Shown here: piece by piece, positions 32,471 through 41,992 of the stretch
Layout of the letters: every line of letters begins with the position of its first letter
How positions within the stretch are numbered: position 1 is the stretch's first letter
Source of the DNA: a virus
Reading direction: 5' to 3' (one strand)
Virus record (IMG/VR): IMGVR_UViG_3300042924_004594
Coordinates: 1 to 58,224 of that record
DNA length: 58,224 nt
Made by a program: the position numbers and the translations under genes
The notes under the pieces: generated by a model
Seen by the model: the letters and a program-made list of their open reading frames with translations, nothing else
Database searches by the model: none
Told to the model about the DNA's origin: nothing

Positions 32471-35116
32471 TTAGTTAGGTAGCGTTATCCCCTCGCCCAG
32501 AGTGTCACGATAGATCCGATAGACGGTTGCCCGGTTCGTATCACTTAAGTATGAGTTCCAAACGGCAGCGAAAGGTATAACCCCGTTAAAGAAGAAATTA
32601 GAGTTACTTGCAGACCCAATTGAAACACCTGCTGTGCCGGAAGACATTGTTCCAGAGGTTGTTGTTGTTTGAGTAGGATTGCTATACCACTGCCCTGGCT
32701 GAGCGTTTGTAAGACCCGCACTATTGCGAAGAACGATTGACCTAAAAGCTCCAGCGACAGGGGTACCAACAAATATACTTCGAGCGGTAGTATTCCAGAC
32801 CTGACTCAGATATGAGCTCCCGTCCGAAACGTGGTTAAACTGTCGGTTCGAGCCCTGATCGTCTTTAGCCAGGGTAACCTGAAAACCCGTGGTTATGGTT
32901 TGTTTAAAGATACTCATAGAGGTGTGATCACTCGTAATTGAAGTAAGAGCTGTTGAGACTCGACCCGTAGATCCGTTAAAGGTTATGCCTTCGCTACCCC
33001 AAGTAGCCCCTGCGGTCATAGTACCGTTAAATGTCCCACCTCCCCCAAGGCTATACACGGTCGAACCTGTTCCAGCGTTTTGCGAGCTTCGCATCGGCCA
33101 ACAGACCATAGTAGACCAGGCACCTAGAGCCTTAACCCCAACAACAAAGTCATTAATCTGGCGACGTGCTGTAAGATCTGTAATCCCCGTGTTTGTGAAA
33201 TAGGTTAAGGCGTCTGCGTCGTAGCTCGGGATATAATTTAAGTTAAAGTCGGTAGCCATGACCTCAAAGTTATTAATGAAACTTGGGTAGGAAATATACA
33301 TCCTGATTCTTGGGTCGAAGATGAAGATCAACGAATTCACGACGTGTGAAGCAGCGGTAGTACCAGCATGCCCCCTTGTAACAGTAAAAACGTTTCCAAC
33401 AGTATTGGTGATCAGCATCTGCTCGCTGTCGATTCTAATTATACTCCCCGCAACTGGGATCGGAGAGGGAGTAGCAGTAAAAGATACTGCGAAAGAGGTT
33501 TGTGAAGCGTTTATGGCTGGCGCGGTAGCGTTAAGCACTTGAGTGAAATGCAAGCCCGTGGTGGGGTAAGTAGCAGAACAAAGCTTCCGATAAGTCTTAT
33601 ACCCCAGCCCTATGTTTCGAGTGATTGTTCCACCACCCAACGTAAAAGAATTTGGAGAAGTTGGAAACGTTAAATTTCTTTTGGTGAAACCATCGTGAAT
33701 CCGATACTGAAGAGACAGTAGAAAACTCTGGAATTGAGCCGAGGTTAAGCTGGATGTTATTGAAGAAGGGAAAAGACTGTACTCTTCGTCCTCGCACCAC
33801 ATATCGAGTGTAAACGACCCGTAGGCATTTGCCGGGTCGTTGCAATGAGCGGATAAAGAGTCGTTCACCCCGAAATAGACTTTCGGGGGAAGTGTTTCGG
33901 TGGAAGTTCTGTTTTTAGCAGTTCTTAAGCGACACCGATCTGGGAACGGGGCGAACTTATTTAAGACTCTTTGAGGACCTGCTATCTGTTTGTCTAAGGT
34001 CTGGTGAAAACTAATTAGTTTTTCGGCTCGTCTAAACCCGAAGTTAGTATCTTTTTGAAAAACAAAGAAAAAGAAAGGGGTTGAGCCTGCGCCTTCGTTG
34101 GGGTTGATTGAGTTGGCTTTTAAGGCATGACATCGTACTTGAGTAGTAGCTGGGATGCCTAACGACGCATCAATTAAGAAACCAGAGCTCGGAGACTGCG
34201 TCGGTGCGTATGGGTTGCGGGAGTAACCCGCGGTACCAGACTCGTTCGTTAGTGGCTGTAATTGCCCGTCGAACTGCCTAACGCTAGGGACTGTAGCCGT
34301 GCCCTGCTGTCCAAGTCTATAATGAGAGTTATAGTTGTAGCAATTAACAGTATTTCCAGTGACTGCGTTATTACTAAGATTATTTGCGTCTAATATGGAA
34401 TAAGTATAAGAAGAGGTTGGGTCAAAAACAACAAATAGCGGATAGTCAAAATACATAGGGCCGTTTGAGATAATTCCCAATCGCATACCCCTAGTTGTCG
34501 GGGCATTAAACCTAAAACGCTGTGTGTAGTACTGATTAGTAGGGCTATGCAAAGAGCCTGAGCCCGCTGTAGAGGATTCAAATATCATAGTGCTATAAGA
34601 ACCAGAGCCGTGACTAAAAGTAAATGGAACAGAACCAGTTGACGGACCGCTTCCAGAAGAAGTTCCAGTTGAAAAATCAATCGGTTCATCCCACAACCCG
34701 CCCCAAACAAAGCCGGGGTCTTCCCCGCTTACATAGCTCGTATTACCGAATTGCCCAATAGTTGGCGTATTCCCAAGAAGTTGAGATCGTAACGTGGCTG
34801 TTCCATTTTCCCAGATATGCGGTCCGTTGATTGTCTGGGTCTGCCCAGCTGCAGCGAACCCAGTCATTGTTAAATTCATAACACCCTTTAAATCGTAGAA
34901 TACTCCGGTAGTAGCTCCAACAGGCACTCCACTATGTTCAGGCAAATAGAGCCAGCCGTGAGCGCAAGTAGACCAAATCCCCAGCTCCTTCATGTTCAAA
35001 ATGAGGGCGTTGACTTGAGTTTTACCCAATTCGCTTAACGGAGTGCCAACCTTGTTGAAATAGGTTACGGCATCCGCATCGTAAACTACGGGTTTAAATA
35101 GTGGGAGGGAGGGCAT
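32471..35116 (-). CDS. Long fibre protein with duplicated LamG-like modules (881 aa)
   Basis: Two related modules can be seen. The first begins at residue 11 with VVYDADAVTYFNKVGTPLSE and KELGIWSTCAHGWLYLP. The second begins near 625 with PSYDADALTYFTNTGITDL and KALGAWSTMVCWPMRSSQNAGT, then TGRVSTALTSITSDHTSMS. The YDADAxTYF...LGxWS opening precedes lectin-like LamG jelly-roll domains in phage fibres. Between them lie a beta-rich stretch and a small helical insert (about 350-500). Probable role: adhesin or spike; the receptor is unknown. It is followed by the 107-aa gene after a 5-nt gap. Confidence 0.7.
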   Translation of the reverse strand: MPSLPLFKPVVYDADAVTYFNKVGTPLSELGKTQVNALILNMKELGIWSTCAHGWLYLPEHSGVPVGATTGVFYDLKGVMNLTMTGFAAAGQTQTINGPHIWENGTATLRSQLLGNTPTIGQFGNTSYVSGEDPGFVWGGLWDEPIDFSTGTSSGSGPSTGSVPFTFSHGSGSYSTMIFESSTAGSGSLHSPTNQYYTQRFRFNAPTTRGMRLGIISNGPMYFDYPLFVVFDPTSSYTYSILDANNLSNNAVTGNTVNCYNYNSHYRLGQQGTATVPSVRQFDGQLQPLTNESGTAGYSRNPYAPTQSPSSGFLIDASLGIPATTQVRCHALKANSINPNEGAGSTPFFFFVFQKDTNFGFRRAEKLISFHQTLDKQIAGPQRVLNKFAPFPDRCRLRTAKNRTSTETLPPKVYFGVNDSLSAHCNDPANAYGSFTLDMWCEDEEYSLFPSSITSSLTSAQFQSFLLSLQYRIHDGFTKRNLTFPTSPNSFTLGGGTITRNIGLGYKTYRKLCSATYPTTGLHFTQVLNATAPAINASQTSFAVSFTATPSPIPVAGSIIRIDSEQMLITNTVGNVFTVTRGHAGTTAASHVVNSLIFIFDPRIRMYISYPSFINNFEVMATDFNLNYIPSYDADALTYFTNTGITDLTARRQINDFVVGVKALGAWSTMVCWPMRSSQNAGTGSTVYSLGGGGTFNGTMTAGATWGSEGITFNGSTGRVSTALTSITSDHTSMSIFKQTITTGFQVTLAKDDQGSNRQFNHVSDGSSYLSQVWNTTARSIFVGTPVAGAFRSIVLRNSAGLTNAQPGQWYSNPTQTTTTSGTMSSGTAGVSIGSASNSNFFFNGVIPFAAVWNSYLSDTNRATVYRIYRDTLGEGITLPN

Positions 35117-35120
35117 TTTA

Positions 35121-35837
35121 CTAAGTCCTAATAGTCTCTTGCATTAGGTACATGTAATCTATGTAAAGGGTGAACCTCGATGTCCCAGAAATCCAAGATG
35201 TATTGTTTGTGGCGTGAAATCTCTCTCCGTTATTTGTCGTGCTCGGAATGTTTGTAGTATGTGTGGCGACTACTACATCATTTATATAAAAGGTAACAGA
35301 AGTTGTAGTTGCGTATATTTTAAGCTTTTGCCACCCAGAAGTAGAGGGAGCGATTCCGCTTGAGGTTGTAGTAGATGTAGAAGCAGCTCTTGTTACGCAA
35401 TTTATTACAGAAGATTCACCGCATTTAAAATATATCCCGTAAGCTGGGTCAGTAGGGTATGCTAAATTGTTTGAAGGGAGTAAACCCATTAATATATTCG
35501 CAGAAGACGCTGGGCTTGGGTACTCATTAAAGTTAACAGTTGTCTCAAACGTAATAGGACCGCCCCATAAGTTTACTGTTATATTACTAAAGGAGAAACC
35601 GATTGCACCGTAAGCACCAGCCGCCGAATTACTACCAGTATGCAATCTGTAAATACCGCTTCTATAACCAAAACTTACATCAGAAGGCCAAACATTAACA
35701 TTACCGGCGCCGCCTGAATTGGACGTGCACAAATTTGGGCTGGCAATAAAGTCTTCAAAGAATTCTGTTTGCCTGTAACTTACATTATAGCGAGGGCTAT
35801 TTGTGGTCTGAACTAGATTCCCTTTGTAGATAGGCAT
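35121..35837 (-). CDS. Concanavalin/LamG-like fibre domain protein (238 aa)
   Basis: A single lectin-type jelly-roll is suggested by ITFETTVNFNEYPSPASSAN (strand), YGIYFKCGESSVINCVTRAA, GWQKLKIYATTTSVTFYIND (paired strands), and FTLYIDYMYL at the end. The N-terminus (YKGNLVQTTNSPRYNVSYRQ) looks like a short linker. Together with its neighbours it belongs to a block of four surface-binding proteins placed between scaffold and capsid genes. Substrate unknown. Confidence 0.65.
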   Translation of the reverse strand: MPIYKGNLVQTTNSPRYNVSYRQTEFFEDFIASPNLCTSNSGGAGNVNVWPSDVSFGYRSGIYRLHTGSNSAAGAYGAIGFSFSNITVNLWGGPITFETTVNFNEYPSPASSANILMGLLPSNNLAYPTDPAYGIYFKCGESSVINCVTRAASTSTTTSSGIAPSTSGWQKLKIYATTTSVTFYINDVVVATHTTNIPSTTNNGERFHATNNTSWISGTSRFTLYIDYMYLMQETIRT

Positions 35838-35846
35838 CGCCTGCTC

Positions 35847-38165
35847 CTAACTAATTTCCGTAACACGAGCTGTCCCAGTCGTACCAAATATGCCAGTAAC
35901 GGTACCAGTATACTTTTCAATCTCTAGGTAATCTCCAGAACCTATACGAACCGAGTAGTTTGCTGTGGTTGCAGTGCCGGCTCCGTACAAGAGATATAAG
36001 ATCCCGGCGCCTTCATTGAAGACTGTCAGCAGCTTTCTTGCGCTATTCGAAGCCATCAAAACTAGCGAGGAGGTGCTTGTAAAAGTGGTAACAGTAGCTT
36101 GACCAACACTACCTCTGTCGCTGACAGGAATAGAGGATGCCCTAAGCTGTGTGTCTGTTACTGGACCAGAAACAGCAACCGCAACGCCACTACTTACTCC
36201 TTGTATCGACACAACGTCTACTCCTGGTGTCCCGGCCGTGCCAGTTGCCGCGTAAGTTAAAAGACTACCAGAGGGGTCTAGGATTTGAGCCTGAGCTTTA
36301 AGCGAGGAAGCTGTTGCTTGAGCCGCGGTAAAACTCCCCGAGCCGGTCACGGCGTGGGACGGAACAGAAGCTAAAGAAACTGGAATAACAGTCCCACCAC
36401 TAATGCCCTGCACAGTCACCACGTCAGTGGCTGGCGTACCTGCGGTGCCCGTCATTGCGTAATCAACGACGGAACCAGCAGCATTTAATAGTTGAGCTTG
36501 AGCTTTTAACGAGGCGGCGGTGGCTTGGGTTGCGGTAATCGATCCATCAACAGTCAGCGAACCTCCGTTATCTGTTACGGGAGTAACGGGAGCGGATGCT
36601 AGAGAGACTGGCTGGGTCGCTTGCCAGAATGTCCCAGTAACTGGGTGCGAAGGCACTGAGGCCAGCGATACGGGTTGGGTAACTCCCGATCCATCCACAA
36701 GCAAGCGGGTTGAGCTTACTGTAAGGTTGGCGGGTAGTAAGGTTGTTAATCTTTGGAGAAGTCGCTTAAAGAGGCCATTTAACCCTACGTCTGAAGTATC
36801 AGTTGAGGCCGGAGAAGAATTTCTAGCTCCGATCCCTTCCTCGACGATTCCAGGGAACGGCCCTTTGTGCAAATACCAGTTATGAGTCCAAAGCCCCCCG
36901 CCACCAGTACCACTAGCACCAAGCCTAAAATACCTACCCACAATTGGGATAACAAATATCCCGCTACTTGTGCCTAGAATATCGCCCATTACTGTCCAAT
37001 GAGCCTCATTCCCCGTAGATGAGCTACCAGCATTCGAGATATGCCTAAATACCACGCCTCCCTGCGTCCAATTTACATTATCATAAGACCATTGTATCGG
37101 CCTATTATACCCACCTCCTCCGCCAGAAATGTGCTGAACAAGATAGTCATACCCGCCACAATCAATACCAGTACTGGCTCCACCAGTATTTGTAAAAGAT
37201 CCACTCGCAAAAGGCGGGTAGATAAGTGTAGTAATTCTCTGAAGAAGGCGTTTGAGTAGCCCGTTAATTCCAGAGGTTGAGGTGTCGGTGCTTGCGGCAG
37301 ACTCGCTTGCTGAACCCACTGATAACGTCACTCCTGCATCGACAAGAAGTGCGCCCGAGATCCCTGCACTCATTGAGGCAGAAGTTAAACCACCAGATTG
37401 CGACCGACCAACAAGCTGAACTTGACTGGCGATTGGATAGCCAACGACTTCTGGTGCATATACGACATGGAACGTGTCTGAGTTTTGCATCCCAGTCGTA
37501 TCCAAAGAGGCGGGGAAAGTTGCTGTAATTGAATAAAATTGGCCGTTATAGCTTGGCGACCCAAATGTGCATATTTTTTGGGGATCAACCGAGTTGTGGA
37601 CAATTACTCCTCTAGTTGTATTGGTGATAAGCAGAAAGTTGCCAATGACTGGAGCGTTTGGAAAGTTGGCGATTGTGATTGTCTTAGTGCTTGCCGTGAA
37701 GCTGGTTACAGGGTGGTTAACTCCTGTCGTCGTAATCGCTGGTACCCCATTTTTGACACTGACAGGAACTGCGGTTGCTCGTAGCTCGGTGTCTGTTAAA
37801 GGCCCAGTAACGGCGTGAGAAGGAACCGTTGCTAGCGAGACGGGCTGAGTCGCTGGCAAATTCGTTACCGATACATTCAACCCAGCATTGGTGACGTTTA
37901 CATTCTGAGTAGCCGGGAAAGTGACACTGATGTTCTCCAGGGCTGCCAGGCTGTTGGAATCTAGAGCAACGGTTCCGCTTACCGGAATCGGGTTGCCTGT
38001 GCTGTTGGTGACTTCAACCTCATTATTGACCGTAACCGGACCAGTAATGGTGGTAGAGCCAGTTTTAGCATCGATACTCTTTAAAAGATTATTAATCTTA
38101 TGAAGAGACCTCCCCGAAGGGTCGGCTAGTTTCGGCTCGTCGCCTTCCGGGTAGAAAGCGGGCAT
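35847..38165 (-). CDS. Repetitive fibre protein, beta-strand shaft (772 aa)
   Basis: The N-terminal 40 residues (FYPEGDEPKLADPSGRSLHK, INNLLKSIDAKTG) resemble a trimeric fibre base. The rest is many short repeats such as TQPVSLASVPSHPVTG, TQPVSLASVP and NLPATQPVS, characteristic of a beta-helical shaft, interrupted by two conserved motifs (LNGLFKRLLQRLTTLLP and a variant) and a central jelly-roll-like part (about 310-440) with the motif WSYDNVNWTQGG. The C-terminus is a small beta domain (FNEGAGILYLLYGAGTAT). A ribosome site GAGGTAAG precedes the ATG at 38165, 7 nt past the scaffold stop. Confidence 0.7.
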   Translation of the reverse strand: MPAFYPEGDEPKLADPSGRSLHKINNLLKSIDAKTGSTTITGPVTVNNEVEVTNSTGNPIPVSGTVALDSNSLAALENISVTFPATQNVNVTNAGLNVSVTNLPATQPVSLATVPSHAVTGPLTDTELRATAVPVSVKNGVPAITTTGVNHPVTSFTASTKTITIANFPNAPVIGNFLLITNTTRGVIVHNSVDPQKICTFGSPSYNGQFYSITATFPASLDTTGMQNSDTFHVVYAPEVVGYPIASQVQLVGRSQSGGLTSASMSAGISGALLVDAGVTLSVGSASESAASTDTSTSGINGLLKRLLQRITTLIYPPFASGSFTNTGGASTGIDCGGYDYLVQHISGGGGGYNRPIQWSYDNVNWTQGGVVFRHISNAGSSSTGNEAHWTVMGDILGTSSGIFVIPIVGRYFRLGASGTGGGGLWTHNWYLHKGPFPGIVEEGIGARNSSPASTDTSDVGLNGLFKRLLQRLTTLLPANLTVSSTRLLVDGSGVTQPVSLASVPSHPVTGTFWQATQPVSLASAPVTPVTDNGGSLTVDGSITATQATAASLKAQAQLLNAAGSVVDYAMTGTAGTPATDVVTVQGISGGTVIPVSLASVPSHAVTGSGSFTAAQATASSLKAQAQILDPSGSLLTYAATGTAGTPGVDVVSIQGVSSGVAVAVSGPVTDTQLRASSIPVSDRGSVGQATVTTFTSTSSLVLMASNSARKLLTVFNEGAGILYLLYGAGTATTANYSVRIGSGDYLEIEKYTGTVTGIFGTTGTARVTEIS

Positions 38166-38172
38166 GAGTTAC

Positions 38173-39405
38173 TTACCTCAGACCTTTTTCGAGTGCATCC
38201 AAAAAGCTTACGTCGGAAGCGAGTTCAGGAGAACCAGTCTTGGCATCGCCACCGCCAGCTCCAGGAGTGGCGGCACGATACTCACCTAAAGCCTTCTTCA
38301 GGCCGGCAATCTCGCCCTGGCTCTTTTTAACGTAACCCTGGAACAACTGAACCATAAGAGGCATTGCTACCGCTTGGTAGGTCAAGGCTGCCCGGGTTTC
38401 GGTATCCAAGTCAGACTGCTCTACAAGCATGGCTTGTTCACGAAGTCCATCGACGCGGGCGTCCCACTCGGCGTTGCCAGTCTTTTTGAGAATCGGCACT
38501 TCCTGAGTAAAACGATTCCACATTTCGCTATAAGTAGTTGTGGTTTCTTCCTGAGCTTTCTTTTGAGCGAGCTCCTGCTGACGAGCCAACTCGACCTGCT
38601 GAGCGGCTTCACGCTTACTAATCTCATCCATTGCTTTTTCGGCGTTGGTTAGAATTAGATCTCGTTTGTTGTACAAAGAATTGAGTTCATCAACCCGACG
38701 ACGCACATCAACTGCATCGATTGGGTCGAGACCTGTAAGCATTTCTTTGACCGCGGCTCTGCGTTGCGCGGGGTCATTAATTGCTGCGGCCCGAACGACG
38801 GCGTCAGCATCCATCTCGTACATCTTGGCCATCTCTTGAATGGTGTTGGTGGCCTCACGAATAGGCGCATCAATCGCAACCTTGTACTGCTTGGTGGCCT
38901 GTACGCGGGCTACGGAAAGCTCACTCTCGTACTCATCGCGCTCGGCTTTGAGGGTCTCGAGTTCTTTGCGAAGAATATCAAGCTGAGGAGAAGTCTCCTC
39001 ACCTGAGTCCTCAACCTTGGTCGTCTCCTTGTTAATTTTAGCTTCAAGCGCGGCCAACTTGGCTTTGGTGTCACGGAGTTCGGTCGTAACTTTTGCAAAA
39101 GCTGTTTGAGCAGACTTGGTGGCCTCTTTTGGAAGTTCAGGAGTAGCTTCTTCCTTTGCAGCCTCGGGCTCTTTTCCAATCGCTTCGAGCACGTCATCCG
39201 GAATATCGAGCTTGTTCTCTAAAACCTTGGCAGGTGTTGCCTCAGCCTTCGCCTCTGTTTTTGCGGGCTCGGCTTTAACAGCCTCAGGAGCTGCGACAGT
39301 TTTAGGTTCGGGAGTTGTTGGAGCCTCTGCTTGAGGAGCCGCGGGAGTATCCAGCGCGACGTTTAATGCATCCAATAATCCAAGCTCAGGAGCGGGTGTG
39401 CTCAT
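38173..39405 (-). CDS. Capsid scaffolding protein (410 aa)
   Basis: Acidic, Ala/Pro/Glu-rich N-terminal third (LDTPAAPQAEAPTTPEPKTV and more), a coiled coil from about 125 to 180 (LEAKINKETTKVEDSGEETS, DEYESELSVARVQ), and a second charged helical region with KREAAQQVELARQQELAQKK near 285. The end is GSPELASDVSFLDALEKGLR, with a short amphipathic C-terminal helix as in scaffold proteins that contact the capsid. Position between portal and capsid also fits. It is separated from the capsid gene by four fibre genes, which is unusual. Confidence 0.75.
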   Translation of the reverse strand: MSTPAPELGLLDALNVALDTPAAPQAEAPTTPEPKTVAAPEAVKAEPAKTEAKAEATPAKVLENKLDIPDDVLEAIGKEPEAAKEEATPELPKEATKSAQTAFAKVTTELRDTKAKLAALEAKINKETTKVEDSGEETSPQLDILRKELETLKAERDEYESELSVARVQATKQYKVAIDAPIREATNTIQEMAKMYEMDADAVVRAAAINDPAQRRAAVKEMLTGLDPIDAVDVRRRVDELNSLYNKRDLILTNAEKAMDEISKREAAQQVELARQQELAQKKAQEETTTTYSEMWNRFTQEVPILKKTGNAEWDARVDGLREQAMLVEQSDLDTETRAALTYQAVAMPLMVQLFQGYVKKSQGEIAGLKKALGEYRAATPGAGGGDAKTGSPELASDVSFLDALEKGLR

Positions 39406-39695
39406 TAGTTATTTTTTCCTTTGTTTTCAGTCCAGGGTTCCGGCAACACTGCCGGCTGCTCCGCCAAATTGGTCAAAGCCCCAAAGTTTCTGAGACAGTC
39501 ATAAAATCCTTCGCGCCGTGCGTTTTGAAGAGCGCCCCACAAGGCAATGTCCGCGCCCTGCGGAACCGGCATAGCTTTAGGCAACGCAAAATCCACAAGC
39601 ACTTCGAAAGCTTTTGATAATGCGGGGTGCTTGAGCAGTTCTCTTAATTCTAGTTGAAGGTCTTCCCTTTTACGCCATTCGTCGATAGTCATCAT
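39405..39695 (-). CDS. Small helical protein between portal and scaffold (96 aa)
   Basis: The start MTIDEWRKREDLQLELRELL is an amphipathic helix, then HPALSKAFEVLVDFALPKAM, and NARREGFYDCLRNFGALTNL. The TxDEWRxR...LxxLL...EGFYDxLR pattern is seen in small proteins near portal genes of T7-like phages. I do not know the function; assembly or scaffolding help is plausible. There are two ATG codons in tandem at the start, and the stop overlaps the scaffold start at base 39405. Confidence 0.55.
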   Translation of the reverse strand: MMTIDEWRKREDLQLELRELLKHPALSKAFEVLVDFALPKAMPVPQGADIALWGALQNARREGFYDCLRNFGALTNLAEQPAVLPEPWTENKGKNN

Positions 39696-39711
39696 ATATA
39701 TCTTATTGACA

Positions 39712-39735
39712 GACTTGTGCCATTATGGCAAGCAC
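39712..39735. promoter_or_regulatory. Palindrome between portal and scaffold-side genes
   Basis: The exact palindrome TGCCATTATGGCA (39718-39730) lies inside a wider inverted repeat TTGTGC (39715-39720) and GCACAA (39732-39737). The two cannot form together. It sits after the portal stop and before the start of the next gene, so it may be an operator or a transcript structure. No T-run follows, so it is not a standard terminator. Confidence 0.35.
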
Positions 39736-39741
39736 AAAATA

Positions 39742-41952
39742 TTACGAGTTTCTGATCTTGCTGGCGATTTCAGCATCACGCAAAGCCATCTTCTGTTGGT
39801 GATCCGCCAGCTTGATTTGCTGATCAACCTTCGCTTCTTCAACTCGCATCTGCATGTTAATTTGGTGATCTTGAAGTTTCGCGGCCGTGTTGGGGTCGAT
39901 ACCGCCCTGCCCTCCACCCCGCCTGGCCATTGCTTCTTGTTGTTTGCGCATATTCTCTTGCTCGGCCCGCATATTGTTTTCCAAAGCCACAATAGCTTCA
40001 CGCATCAAGTTCAGCATTTCGTTGTACTGCCCAATCTCAATCTTGCGGGTCGGATCTCCGGCGATCTGCTGGAGGTGCTGTATTGAGTGCTGGTAGTTCA
40101 GAGAAAGATACGCCAAAGCCATGTCGGGCTTGGCGATGCCTTGAGCGGTAGCGTCGAGCATCCCGCGGGCGTCAGCCAAGTGAACACGAATATGAACCGA
40201 GTGGTTCTCGGTAGGCATAACAGAAATAGGACGTCCGTCTTGGAACTGGGCGTTTTCGAGCTCGGCAATCTTGGCGTCGGTCGGCAAACGTTCCTTGAGT
40301 TTCCCGGCGGGGAGATACCGATCAACCTGGTCGTAGCCGACACGAGCGGCAACACGATCACGGATAAGATTTTGCTGACCTACTTCGTCGAATCGAGGAA
40401 GGAGTTGGATAAATTCGTTGAAGGCCAAGATACGAGCGCCGCTAGATCCGTAACCAACGGCACGAACTGGGATGACATCGTGAACGTCGAGAACAGCTTT
40501 CCAAGGCACGCCACGCTGTTCGAGCCTAGAGCGGAACTTTGCATAACCTTCGTAGCCGGCGTCGCCAGGCTGCCAGGTATCTTTTTGTAAACGCTTGAAG
40601 CTTTCTTTAAGGAGCTTGCCCCAGGTCACATAAAACAAATTGATGCTGGCGGTGGTGAGAACAGATTCGTTCGCCAGCTGAGCCTGAACCTCGGTTGCTG
40701 TTCTTTCCTTGCTCCCCTGCACCTGCTGGTGAGATCGGTAGCTCCCCGTGTTCGCCTGGCGGGTCATGGAGAGTTCCTGAACAACCGGCATTACGCTGTT
40801 GTTGTAGTTGGGGAACTGAGTCGATACGACCTCAAGATTCGGAGGAAGGAATGAAATAGGTCCTGCAAATGCGAGAGACAGGCGACTCACGTCCTCTGCA
40901 GTTTTGGGCTGAAGAACCAAGCTGGTCGACATCATCGAGCCGTCGACCATCGCGCAACGGAGACGATTGCTTACCTGGATGTGAGGGAAGATTTTGTAAC
41001 CCAAGCCACGGATTGAATGGTAGGTGCCGTTCCCAACGCCAAAGGTAAATATGTTGAAAGCTTCTGAGGCTTTCTTGAATCGACTCTCCTTCTTATACAA
41101 GAAGTCAGTATTAGATCCGTCACGCAGTCCAATGTAGTGACTGACTGTGCCGTCGTATTCACGTACGTAATAGTGATTCACCCGAATCTCCCCAGCGCGA
41201 GCGTAGGAGTGGTATAGATCGTTGTTTTTAAACTCCCGCTCTAGTTCTTCCCAGCTCTGGTCGCCGGGGCGGTTATTTTTGTGAAGTGCAGCTAGAGCCT
41301 TGCGAACTTCCTCCACATTCCAGCCAGCTTCCTTGGCAGCCTTGGGATTCTTGATGAAATTGTAAAGCTCGTGAGACAGATAAACCCTGCGAGCTACGGC
41401 AAACTCAATTCGATCTTCTGTGGCCTGCGTGCCCCGTGGAATAAGAAAATCGCCAATCCCGCAAACACGCCAGCGCCAATCTTTATCGTTCTCGAAGAAA
41501 GTAACTCCGAGACCTTGTGAAATAAAGTGATGCGCCAGCAGTTGGAAATTAAAATGAAATTGATCCCACTCAACCAAAGTCTTGTGGAACTCCTCAGAGA
41601 TTGCTCCTGCCCAGTTCTGTCTTTCGCTCTCGTCGCCGAACGTAGTCTTAACTTCGACTAGCTTCTCTACGCCGTTAACCAAATCGGTGTAAGCGGCAAG
41701 TGCGTTCTCAAGATCGGCCGCAGCCTCACCAAAGTTTAAATTGGCGCGATACGCCTGACCCATACTGCGAAGCGTGTTCGGGTTGTAGGGTGGATCTCCA
41801 TCGAACATCGCTTGGACCTTACTGCGGTCCTGGTCAGCGTGCGCATCCGACTCTCTCAGCGTAGTATAAATACTGTGAGCCGACTTGGCGTCTTTAAGAC
41901 GTGCCTTTGGCGGGGCTCCTGTTTCGCTGATATTCTCGAGTAAGATGTCCAC
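39742..41952 (-). CDS. Portal (head-tail connector) protein (736 aa)
   Basis: Recognisable podovirus portal features: DRSKVQAMFDGDPPYNPNTL near the N-terminus, then RANLNFGEAAADLENALAAY, DFLIPRGTQATEDRIEFAVA and RRVYLSHELYNFIKN; later ALDVHDVIPVRAVGYG-like text (KAVLDVHDVIPVRAVGYG) and a Gln/Met-rich C-terminal helical tail (NNMRAEQENMRKQQEAMARR, EAKVDQQIKLADHQQKMALR) that forms the barrel or tail contact. It would form the dodecamer through which DNA is packed and ejected, working with the terminase encoded upstream. The start is GTG at 41952, 10 nt from a promoter. Confidence 0.85.
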   Translation of the reverse strand: MDILLENISETGAPPKARLKDAKSAHSIYTTLRESDAHADQDRSKVQAMFDGDPPYNPNTLRSMGQAYRANLNFGEAAADLENALAAYTDLVNGVEKLVEVKTTFGDESERQNWAGAISEEFHKTLVEWDQFHFNFQLLAHHFISQGLGVTFFENDKDWRWRVCGIGDFLIPRGTQATEDRIEFAVARRVYLSHELYNFIKNPKAAKEAGWNVEEVRKALAALHKNNRPGDQSWEELEREFKNNDLYHSYARAGEIRVNHYYVREYDGTVSHYIGLRDGSNTDFLYKKESRFKKASEAFNIFTFGVGNGTYHSIRGLGYKIFPHIQVSNRLRCAMVDGSMMSTSLVLQPKTAEDVSRLSLAFAGPISFLPPNLEVVSTQFPNYNNSVMPVVQELSMTRQANTGSYRSHQQVQGSKERTATEVQAQLANESVLTTASINLFYVTWGKLLKESFKRLQKDTWQPGDAGYEGYAKFRSRLEQRGVPWKAVLDVHDVIPVRAVGYGSSGARILAFNEFIQLLPRFDEVGQQNLIRDRVAARVGYDQVDRYLPAGKLKERLPTDAKIAELENAQFQDGRPISVMPTENHSVHIRVHLADARGMLDATAQGIAKPDMALAYLSLNYQHSIQHLQQIAGDPTRKIEIGQYNEMLNLMREAIVALENNMRAEQENMRKQQEAMARRGGGQGGIDPNTAAKLQDHQINMQMRVEEAKVDQQIKLADHQQKMALRDAEIASKIRNS

Positions 41953-41962
41953 GTGAACGACT

Positions 41963-41992
41963 ATTCTGTCTACTGTCAGTTAAAAGTCAATA
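41963..41992 (-). promoter_or_regulatory. Promoter of the portal-scaffold operon
   Basis: Minus-strand TTGACT (41985-41990), 16-nt spacer, CAGAAT (41963-41968), inside TATTGAC-N8-GACAGTA (41971-41992). It overlaps the terminase stop codon. Ten nt lie between the -10 and the GTG start. Confidence 0.65.
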
